Source: Bacteroides faecium
GTDB lineage: Bacteria > Bacteroidota > Bacteroidia > Bacteroidales > Bacteroidaceae
Assembly (NCBI RefSeq): GCF_012113595.1
Contig: NZ_CP050831.1
Span: forward strand, 1,426,001-1,490,000
Direction of reading: 5' to 3'
DNA: 64,000 bases
Position 1 is the stretch's first letter. The number at the start of each line of letters is the position of its first letter. Below the pieces are notes generated by a model. It was not told where the DNA came from. It saw nothing but the letters and a program-made list of their open reading frames with translations, and searched no databases. Below are positions 9,578 to 15,714 of this stretch, one piece after another. Both the position numbers and the translations under genes were made by a program.

Positions 9578-10951
9578 ATGAACGAATTAACGGGAGCGGA
9601 CTTTAAATCCGCAACTGAAACGGTCGATGACAACAAGAAGTTGTTTATCGAAACTTACGGCTGCCAGATGAACGTAGCCGACAGCGAGGTGATTGCCTCA
9701 GTGATGCAAATGGCGGGGTACTCCGTAGCCGAAACGCTTGAAGAAGCCGACGCCGTGTTTATGAACACCTGTTCCATCCGCGACAATGCGGAGCAGAAGA
9801 TTCTGAACCGCCTGGAATTTTTCCACTCGCTGAAGAAAAAGAAGAAACACCTGATTGTAGGCGTACTGGGATGTATGGCCGAACGGGTGAAGGATGATTT
9901 GATTACGAATCATCATGTCGACCTCGTAGTAGGCCCGGATGCCTACCTGACTCTGCCCGACCTGATTGCCGCCGTAGAAACCGGTGAGAAAGCAATCAAC
10001 GTGGAGCTTTCCACCACCGAAACCTATCGGGACGTGATTCCCTCGCGTATCTGCGGCAATCATATCTCCGGATTTGTGTCCATTATGCGTGGCTGCAACA
10101 ACTTCTGTACGTATTGCATCGTCCCCTACACCCGTGGACGTGAGCGCAGCCGTGACGTAGAAAGTATCCTCAACGAAGTGTCAGACCTCGTGGCGAAAGG
10201 CTACAAGGAAGTCACCCTGCTGGGGCAGAATGTCAACTCTTACCGTTTTGAGAAGCCGACAGGCGAAGTGGTCACTTTCCCAATGCTGCTTCGCACCGTA
10301 GCCGAAGCTGCTCCGGGCGTGCGCATCCGTTTCACCACCTCTCACCCGAAGGATATGAGCGATGAAACGCTGGAAGTAATCGCGCAAGTGCCCAACGTAT
10401 GCAAGCATATCCACCTGCCCGTACAAAGCGGCAGTTCCCGCATCCTCAAACTGATGAACCGCAAATATACCCGTGAATGGTATCTCGAACGGGTAGCCGC
10501 CATCAAGCGCATCATCCCCGACTGCGGACTGACAACGGACATCTTCTCCGGTTTTCATTCTGAAACGGAAGAAGACCACGCCCTGTCACTTTCCCTGATG
10601 GAAGAATGTGGATACGATGCCGCCTTTATGTTCAAGTATTCCGAACGTCCGGGAACGTATGCTTCGAAACATCTCGAAGACAATGTGCCCGAAGACGTGA
10701 AAGTACGCCGTCTGAATGAAATTATCGCCCTGCAGAACCGCCTGTCTGCCGAATCCAACCAGCGTTGCATCGGGAAGACGTATGAAGTCCTCGTAGAAGG
10801 TGTCTCCAAGCGTTCGCGCGACCAATTGTTCGGCCGTACGGAGCAGAACCGTGTCGTAGTGTTCGACAGAGGTACGCACCGTGTCGGCGACTTTGTCAAC
10901 GTACGTGTCACGGAAGCCAGTTCGGCTACGCTGAAAGGGGAAGAGGTTTAA
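9578..10951 (+). CDS. miaB: tRNA-2-methylthio-N6-dimethylallyladenosine synthase
   Basis: Radical-SAM methylthiotransferase that adds a methylthio group to i6A37 of tRNAs reading UNN codons; 457 residues from the ATG at 9578. The N-terminal UPF0004 domain carries the three cysteines of one iron-sulfur cluster (C29 in TYGCQMN, C65 in NTCSIRD, C99 in LGCMAER). The radical-SAM motif CNNFCTYC supplies C173, C177 and C180. A TRAM RNA-binding domain closes the protein (about 390-457). A TTG two codons upstream is in frame, but ATG is the natural choice. The gene is monocistronic, with its own -7 element and a long hairpin just after the stop. Confidence 0.96.
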   Translation: MNELTGADFKSATETVDDNKKLFIETYGCQMNVADSEVIASVMQMAGYSVAETLEEADAVFMNTCSIRDNAEQKILNRLEFFHSLKKKKKHLIVGVLGCMAERVKDDLITNHHVDLVVGPDAYLTLPDLIAAVETGEKAINVELSTTETYRDVIPSRICGNHISGFVSIMRGCNNFCTYCIVPYTRGRERSRDVESILNEVSDLVAKGYKEVTLLGQNVNSYRFEKPTGEVVTFPMLLRTVAEAAPGVRIRFTTSHPKDMSDETLEVIAQVPNVCKHIHLPVQSGSSRILKLMNRKYTREWYLERVAAIKRIIPDCGLTTDIFSGFHSETEEDHALSLSLMEECGYDAAFMFKYSERPGTYASKHLEDNVPEDVKVRRLNEIIALQNRLSAESNQRCIGKTYEVLVEGVSKRSRDQLFGRTEQNRVVVFDRGTHRVGDFVNVRVTEASSATLKGEEV

Positions 10952-10968
10952 ATTTCACTAAGAAATTT

Positions 10969-11096
10969 CACCACGGATTACACAAATTCACACAGATTTT
11001 TATTCCGGTTTCCGGCATAGCTAAATTTAAACAGACTCTTAACGAGGCAGGAATAAATGAAAAATCTGTGTGAATCTGTGTAATCTGTGGTGAGCC
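10969..11096. repeat. Long imperfect inverted repeat between convergent genes, CACGGATTACAC family, copy 2
   Basis: The left arm starts CACCACGGATTACAC near 10969. The right arm ends GTGTAATCTGTGGTGA near 11095. They pair imperfectly over about 38 bp around an unpaired centre. It lies between miaB (plus) and the S24 repressor gene (minus), whose stop it abuts, so it probably stops transcription from both sides. The arm sequence is related to the hairpin at 8645-8731. Confidence 0.65.
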
Positions 11097-11810
11097 TTAC
11101 ATCATCATGTGCCTGCGAATCGAGAACTTCACGATTGCCATCGCATTGATGGACGCGAACTGAATATCCATCGGCTCATGATGAGTATTGTAACTCACCA
11201 GTTTGATACATCCTTCCTTCTCCGACCGGTTTGCGTATTTCACCGCCAGATACTCGTCTCCGTCAATCATAAACGACACTAAGTATATCTCCCCGTAAAT
11301 CACATTGTCGAAACTGCTGATTTCCTTATAACCGATAATGTCCCCCGATTTCAGTATGGGATACATGCTGTCCCCGTTTACATACACCGCCCCGTCGCAG
11401 ACGGAAATATTCGGAATCAATATCTTCCCCAGCGCATACTGCTGCTTATTGGTGAATAATGTTTTCAGATTTGCCGCCGCTGTGATATCATACAGCATTA
11501 CGCTCCGGTCATCTATCGGTTCTACTGCTTTAGGATTGTGTATAATCTCTACTTCTCCCCTCACCAACTCGCTTTCGCAGAATCTCGGCTGGTGTTTCGG
11601 GCTTCCTTTTCCCAATAGTAGCCAGTTATAGTCCACTTTGTCGCCGAACTTGTCAAGCAACAGCTTGAAATCAATGCTGTTTCGTGCGCTCCAGTTAGTA
11701 ACTGTTGCTCTCGAAACTCCCAAATATTCAGCTAGTTCGCTGTCTCTTCTCAGGTTTAATACCTGTTTGGCACGCTTGATGATGCCGGGTACGTCTAAAA
11801 TTGTATCCAT
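11097..11810 (-). CDS. Phage-type transcriptional repressor: HTH plus S24 (LexA/CI-like) domain
   Basis: DNA-binding regulator of 237 residues. The N-terminal helix-turn-helix spans about 20-45 (SELAEYLGVSRATVTNW) and resembles the Bacteroides CI-repressor N-terminal domain, with YNWLLLGKG closing it. The C-terminal half is an S24 peptidase fold: GDSMYPILKSGD gives Ser148, and YLAVKY gives Lys191, the self-cleavage dyad of LexA/CI proteins. I see no clear Ala-Gly cleavage site, so it may act by dimerisation or ligand control rather than self-cleavage. It is divergent from the gene set at 12203-14891, which it probably represses. The type is common in prophages and integrative elements, but no integrase is present here. 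Confidence 0.88.
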   Translation of the reverse strand: MDTILDVPGIIKRAKQVLNLRRDSELAEYLGVSRATVTNWSARNSIDFKLLLDKFGDKVDYNWLLLGKGSPKHQPRFCESELVRGEVEIIHNPKAVEPIDDRSVMLYDITAAANLKTLFTNKQQYALGKILIPNISVCDGAVYVNGDSMYPILKSGDIIGYKEISSFDNVIYGEIYLVSFMIDGDEYLAVKYANRSEKEGCIKLVSYNTHHEPMDIQFASINAMAIVKFSIRRHMMM

Positions 11811-11932
11811 TTTGTTATCGTTTAATTTTGATGTAAATATTCATAAACATATTAGTTGCTCATTTATAGTCTGTTATATACTTTTTGAAAATTAAATTCT
11901 AAAACTAATTGCTTTTTAAATGAAAATAGTTT

Positions 11933-11940
11933 TATCTTTG
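11933..11940 (+). promoter_or_regulatory. -7 promoter element of the accessory gene set
   Basis: TATCTTTG matches TAnnTTTG. Transcription from here would give a leader of about 255 nt before the ATG at 12203, containing the 22-bp tandem repeats. Confidence 0.5.
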
Positions 11941-11994
11941 TGGTGCATTGCTTGCGAAAACGTTTCAAAAATATAAATTAAAAACAGAATAACC

Positions 11995-12123
11995 ATGAGA
12001 AATCACAGAAAGTTTACGAAAAGTTGCAAGAAAGTTCATTTTTTGCCATCAAACCACCTCTATACCGCTGCTTTGGTGGGCATATATATCCATTGTGGTG
12101 GGTATATAGATTCACTGCGGTAG
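11995..12123 (+). CDS. Possible leader peptide, 42 residues
   Basis: ATG at 11995 opens 42 codons ending at TAG 12121-12123, downstream of a good -7 element. The product starts MRNHRKFTKSCKKVHF, which is strongly basic. Its second half is encoded by the 22-bp tandem repeats, giving IYIHCGGYI. No family is recognised, and it may be a chance frame in a leader. Confidence 0.3.
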   Translation: MRNHRKFTKSCKKVHFLPSNHLYTAALVGIYIHCGGYIDSLR

Positions 12124-12162
12124 ACATATATATCCACTATGCTGGACATATATCCCCAATAA
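12075..12162 (+). repeat. Four 22-bp imperfect tandem repeats
   Basis: Units at 12075-12096, 12097-12118, 12119-12140 and 12141-12162 follow the pattern GGTGGRCATATATATCCACT with a two-base tail. The register is exactly 22 bp with no indels, about two helical turns, so a repeated protein-binding site is possible. There are no spacers, so it is not a CRISPR array. Confidence 0.75.
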
Positions 12163-12202
12163 ACAAACAGTTTCTTTTTTGAATTAAAACGAAGTTATCA
12201 TT

Positions 12203-12541
12203 ATGAAACAAGAAATCTCTTTATCAACAGAACAGTCTACTTCTACCAGTAGTTGTAAGAACTGTAAGCGTGAACTCCCGCTCGACTTTTTCTATCTGAA
12301 CAAAACGACTCTGTGCCCGGATAAATTCTGCAAGGAATGTCGTAAGTCTTTGAGCCGCAGACGATACAATAGCGGAAAAATCTCTCAGGCTATCTTTTCC
12401 GACCGACTCCCCTATCCTGTTATCACGCAGATTGAAGACCGTGAGACGCGTATTCAGTTTATCTTGCATGCCCTTCAGGTAGTGCGACTTAGCATGGAGC
12501 GCAAGAGGATGAGAACGCAGGAAGAAGACGCTTTACTATAA
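12203..12541 (+). CDS. Small Cys-rich, zinc-ribbon-like protein
   Basis: The 112-residue protein has clustered cysteines C18, C21, C38, C43 and C46 (CKNC, then CPDKFCKEC), followed by basic KSLSRRRYNSG. This resembles a small zinc-binding, nucleic-acid-associated module. The C-terminal half is helical and charged. It is the first substantial gene of the plus-strand set facing the S24 repressor, 59 bp ahead of the Lin1244-like gene. Similar Cys-rich small proteins occur beside Lin1244/HU/amidase sets in Bacteroides, but no function is known to me. Confidence 0.75.
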   Translation: MKQEISLSTEQSTSTSSCKNCKRELPLDFFYLNKTTLCPDKFCKECRKSLSRRRYNSGKISQAIFSDRLPYPVITQIEDRETRIQFILHALQVVRLSMERKRMRTQEEDALL

Positions 12542-12600
12542 AAGCACTTTCATCTGAATTTTCGAATTTAAATAACATCATTAGAAGTTATAGAATTATT

Positions 12601-13599
12601 ATGGCAAGAATAAAGAAAAAGGGGCTGGATTATTTCCCTTTGAATACGGATTTTATTCATGATCGTGCCGTCCGCCGTCTCATGAAGCGTGAGGGCGATT
12701 CCGCACTTAGCATTCTGATAGAGGTACTGTCGTATATCTATGCGGGCGAGGGGTATTATGTCCATGCGGACCGTTTGTTTTATGAAGACCTTTCGGCAGG
12801 TCTGTACGAAAAGAGTGCGGATGACGTGGAACGTGTCATCCGTCTTGCGGTGGAATACGGCCTGTTCGATGCCGGACTTTTTGAGCGGGGCTGCATCCTG
12901 ACTTCCGTCGAAATACAGCGGCAGTATCTTTTCAGCACCCGCCGGCGCAGTGCTTCGTTTCTGGAAGCTGGATATTGTCTGTTGGCAAACGAGGAAATGA
13001 TTGAAGATAAGGAATATACGAAGGGAAAAGCAATAGACGGCTCCGGAAAATCGGAGCATGATGAAAGCATTAGCGAGGGTGATAATGTAGCATTTATCCC
13101 TAATAATGTAACATTAATCCCTGAAAATGTAACATCAAGTACACATAGCATAGCACAGAATAGCACAGCAGAGCACAGCGTAGCAGAGCAAAAGAAAGAA
13201 TACCCCCACTTTAATTCTCCCCTGGAAACGGCAGGGGAGAAGACCGAAAAGCCGGAGAAGAAGATTGGGGAAGAGGAGTTTTCTCCTGTAAGTTCCTGCG
13301 GACGGGATAATTCCGGTTCCGGCAAGCGGAAAATTTGGACGCAAGAGACTATCGACAGACTGCTTCCACCGGCTGACGGGGCATTACGCAACTATGGGGG
13401 ATTGCTCGATAATCTCCGTAGCTACGGCATCCCGCCCTCTGAACAATATGCTATTATACTGAAAAGCAATTTCGGGGCTATCGGTGGCGCGATATGGCGG
13501 GGACTTGCTACATTGCGTGGTAGCGGCGGGAAAATAAAGCTCCCCGGGCGTTATCTTCTAAGCGTTGTAAACAGAAAGGAAGAAATTGCTATACGCTGA
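12601..13599 (+). CDS. Lin1244/Lin1753 (DUF4373)-domain protein, replication-initiator-like
   Basis: 332 residues. The N-terminal 110 residues (KKGLDYFPLNTDF, HDRAVRRLMKREG, YVHADRLFYED) are recognisable as the Lin1244/Lin1753 domain, found in phage and mobile-element proteins and likened to replication-initiation winged helices. A hydrophilic, low-complexity linker follows (about 140-220), with the near-repeats NVAFIPNNVTLIPENVT and HSIAQNSTAEHSVAEQ. The C-terminal helical domain contains LLDNLRSYGIPPSEQY. Together with the S24 repressor and the HU-like protein this suggests a relict or domesticated mobile element. DNA binding is inferred. Confidence 0.82.
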   Translation: MARIKKKGLDYFPLNTDFIHDRAVRRLMKREGDSALSILIEVLSYIYAGEGYYVHADRLFYEDLSAGLYEKSADDVERVIRLAVEYGLFDAGLFERGCILTSVEIQRQYLFSTRRRSASFLEAGYCLLANEEMIEDKEYTKGKAIDGSGKSEHDESISEGDNVAFIPNNVTLIPENVTSSTHSIAQNSTAEHSVAEQKKEYPHFNSPLETAGEKTEKPEKKIGEEEFSPVSSCGRDNSGSGKRKIWTQETIDRLLPPADGALRNYGGLLDNLRSYGIPPSEQYAIILKSNFGAIGGAIWRGLATLRGSGGKIKLPGRYLLSVVNRKEEIAIR

Positions 13600-13654
13600 T
13601 ACACAGTGGGAAAAGCCGGTTAAGAATTTAGTTAAGACACATATTGAAAAACGC

Positions 13655-13685
13655 TTTTATACGAAACTGAACTATTGTATCTTTG
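13655..13685 (+). promoter_or_regulatory. Promoter of the HU-like gene
   Basis: TATCTTTG at 13678-13685 matches the -7 consensus and has TTTT (13655-13658) 19 bp upstream at the -33 position. The start codon of the HU-like gene lies 68 bp downstream. Confidence 0.6.
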
Positions 13686-13753
13686 TAGTGTCGATAAGCT
13701 TACAGACAAGACTAAACTAACAGAATTAATAAACACAAAAACTAAATTAGATT

Positions 13754-14251
13754 ATGCCAGTATTGTATGGTTCATTTCAGTCCGTTCTGAAAGACAAAAA
13801 CGGAAAACAACTATTTTATCCTCGTGTGCTGCGCACAGGTAATGTCAGTACTTCACAACTCTCTAAAGAGATAGCGGCTTATTCATCCCTTTCTCCGGGT
13901 GACGTAAAGAATACGTTGGATAATCTGGTGACAGTAGTCGGCCAGCATCTCCAGTCATCTGAGAGTGTGACGCTTGATGGCTTCGGTACTTTTCGCCTGG
14001 TGATGAAGTCGAATGGTAAGGGTGTAGAAACTGCGGTAGATGTCTCTGCTGCTCAGTCTTCACTGACGGTTCGCTTTCTTCCTTGCTCTACCCGTCATTT
14101 GGATGGCACTGTGGCTACCCGTTCATTGGTGACAGGTGCACGATGTGTACGCTTCGACCGTGCCGATGTTTCGGTTCCTGGTGACGGAGAAGGTGGCAAA
14201 CCCGGTGGCGGTAGCGGAGATGATGGTGAAACACCGGATCCGGCAGCATAA
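13754..14251 (+). CDS. HU-family DNA-binding protein, Bacteroides long form
   Basis: 165 residues. The central part (about 35-90: STSQLSKEIAAYSSLSPGDVKNTLDNL, then SVTLDGFGTFRL) is an HU/IHF-type fold in which GFGTF is the classic turn. The N-terminal extension (MPVLYGSFQSVLKDKNGKQ) marks the Bacteroidetes HU-like subgroup. The C-terminal tail is glycine/aspartate-rich and looks disordered. Such proteins bind DNA and are usually found directly upstream of an N-acetylmuramoyl-L-alanine amidase, as here (19 bp apart). The gene has its own promoter, so it need not be co-regulated with the Lin1244-like gene. Confidence 0.88.
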   Translation: MPVLYGSFQSVLKDKNGKQLFYPRVLRTGNVSTSQLSKEIAAYSSLSPGDVKNTLDNLVTVVGQHLQSSESVTLDGFGTFRLVMKSNGKGVETAVDVSAAQSSLTVRFLPCSTRHLDGTVATRSLVTGARCVRFDRADVSVPGDGEGGKPGGGSGDDGETPDPAA

Positions 14252-14270
14252 CAGCTAATCATCCACTAAC

Positions 14271-14786
14271 ATGCGAATTATCAACTTAATCGTGGTGCAT
14301 TGTAGCGCCACGCGGGGGGATTGTACACTCTCGCCGGAAGCTTTGGACTTGATGCATCGGCGTCGCGGATTCAACGGAACAGGCTATCACTACTACATCT
14401 GCAAGGATGGAACGTTGCACCTCACCCGCCCCGTCGAACGCATCGGAGCCCACGTGAAAGGCTTCAACGCTCACTCGATAGGTATCTGCTATGAAGGTGG
14501 TCTGGACTGCCGGGGACGCCCGGCAGATACCCGGACTCCGGCACAGCGCTCTACGCTCCGGCAACTCGTCGGCCAATTGCAAGAGAGATTTCCCGGCTGC
14601 CGGGTGTGCGGACACCGCGACCTGTCGCCGGACTTGAACGGAAACGGTGAGATAGAACCGGAAGAGTGGATTAAACAGTGCCCGTGCTTTGATGTGGCGA
14701 AGGAATTCGGAGAATTCGCTACCAAAGCGGAGAATACGGAAGAACACAGAGTAAAACAACTATTTAAAGAAACAGAAAGGAGGTAA
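14271..14786 (+). CDS. N-acetylmuramoyl-L-alanine amidase (amidase_2, T7-lysozyme-like)
   Basis: 171-residue zinc amidase predicted to cut the bond between MurNAc and the stem peptide. Zinc ligands are visible as H10 (VVHCSAT), H115 (GHRDLSPD) and a cysteine in KQCPCFDV (C137). YHYYICKDG (39-47) forms the substrate-binding edge. The size matches phage T7 lysozyme. I see no signal peptide, so release would need a holin-like or other route, or the enzyme acts on internalised or lysed material. The gene follows the HU-like gene and ends 3 bp before the smalltalk gene. Confidence 0.92.
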   Translation: MRIINLIVVHCSATRGDCTLSPEALDLMHRRRGFNGTGYHYYICKDGTLHLTRPVERIGAHVKGFNAHSIGICYEGGLDCRGRPADTRTPAQRSTLRQLVGQLQERFPGCRVCGHRDLSPDLNGNGEIEPEEWIKQCPCFDVAKEFGEFATKAENTEEHRVKQLFKETERR

Positions 14787-14789
14787 ATT

Positions 14790-14891
14790 ATGGCAATGAA
14801 GAAATCAGTATGGGATATGATCCTGAAAGTGGTTATCGCAGTGGCTTCGGCTTTGGCAGGCGTTTTGGGCGCTAATGCGATGAATCTGTAA
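14790..14891 (+). CDS. Smalltalk-type peptide, 33 residues
   Basis: ATG at 14790 lies 3 bp after the amidase stop, preceded by an unusually good GGAGG ribosome site at 14779-14783. The product starts MAMKKSVWDMILKVV and continues as one hydrophobic Ala/Gly-rich helix ending in NAMNL. Its place directly after an amidase_2 gene and its size match the tiny Bacteroides proteins called smalltalk. A single membrane helix next to an endolysin-type amidase makes a holin-like role conceivable, but nothing here proves it. Confidence 0.8.
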   Translation: MAMKKSVWDMILKVVIAVASALAGVLGANAMNL

Positions 14892-14925
14892 ACAATATCG
14901 GTTACTACAACCGGCAAATATTTAA

Positions 14926-14963
14926 GATTTCCTCACTATGATTCAAATCTATGTGAGGAAATT
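14926..14963 (+). terminator. Hairpin after the smalltalk gene
   Basis: ATTTCCTCAC and GTGAGGAAAT pair perfectly, extended inward by GATT/AATC. There is no T-tract. It separates the amidase/smalltalk set from the RHS pair. Confidence 0.5.
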
Positions 14964-15018
14964 CTAATCAACTAATCAAAAAAGTAATGAATCAACAAAC
15001 TAATAAGTGATTAATAAG

Positions 15019-15714
15019 ATGAAGAAACGAATTCTATTTTTTATAGTGATGCTGTTTTTGCTTCATGTGGTGTTATATGCACAAGATCCGGAAAAGACCG
15101 GGGCTTGGGTAGGAGATGCGATTCCTGTTACATTTACTGCGGGACAATCCACTTTTACTGATACTCGTAATACTACCGATTACAGGCTATACGACAGTTA
15201 TGGATATCGTTCTCCTTTCACCGGTGAAGTGGAATGGACAGAGGGTGGTGCTGTGTTCTATCGGTTGCAGACTGAAACTAATGGGGATATTATAATTAAT
15301 AACTGGGGATCGGATGTCGCTTTTTCCAGTCTGTTTCTAGTCACTCCGATAGATCCGTTGAAAGAACCGATAGATGGACTTACCTGTGATTTAGTGCGGA
15401 ATGTGGCTATGATATATCCGTGGGATTATATAAGTGTTGATCCGCCAAGTGATTTTCCGGGATGGATATCACGGGGACAAGCATATCTCCATGTGTCTGA
15501 TCTTCCAGCGGGTATTTATTATATTATATCTGCAGGATATAAAGGGAGCAATGCATCCAAGCCCGATGGTAATGTAAGAACCAATATCACCTTAAAACTA
15601 CAAAGGAGAATACCTGACGAACCGTCTGTGCAACCGGAGGAACCGAATAATTCTTCTGTGCAATATCGCTATGATTTATCTGGTAACCGGGTGAAAAATA
15701 TTAAAAAACAATGA
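15019..15714 (+). CDS. Secreted protein of unknown function, RHS-associated
   Basis: 231 residues from the ATG at 15019 (an in-frame GTG at 15007 is less likely because the signal peptide begins MKKRILFF). The signal peptide ends VVLYAQ. The body looks beta-rich and ends in a proline/glutamate linker (SVQPEEPNNSS) followed by VQYRYDLSGNRVKNIKKQ. That tail closely resembles one RHS/YD repeat (YDxxGNR). The stop overlaps the RHS gene start by 4 bp (ATGA), so the two are translationally coupled. I do not recognise the body. A structural partner or carrier of the RHS protein is the obvious inference. Confidence 0.75.
   Translation: MKKRILFFIVMLFLLHVVLYAQDPEKTGAWVGDAIPVTFTAGQSTFTDTRNTTDYRLYDSYGYRSPFTGEVEWTEGGAVFYRLQTETNGDIIINNWGSDVAFSSLFLVTPIDPLKEPIDGLTCDLVRNVAMIYPWDYISVDPPSDFPGWISRGQAYLHVSDLPAGIYYIISAGYKGSNASKPDGNVRTNITLKLQRRIPDEPSVQPEEPNNSSVQYRYDLSGNRVKNIKKQ

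Larger units (their letters stand above)
11811..12202. other. Divergent control region of the accessory gene set
   Basis: This 392-bp AT-rich region lies between the S24 repressor gene and the first plus-strand gene. It holds a TATCTTTG -7 element (11933-11940), a possible 42-codon reading frame (11995-12123), and four 22-bp tandem repeats (12075-12162) inside the presumed leader. AT-rich partial palindromes near 11835-11855 could be repressor operators, but I cannot establish this. Confidence 0.55.

Noticed and set aside
12075..12162. CRISPR array
   Set aside because: The 22-bp units abut without spacers and no cas gene is present.
11097..14891. Complete prophage
   Set aside because: There is no integrase, terminase, capsid, portal or tail gene, and no attachment-site duplication that I could find.
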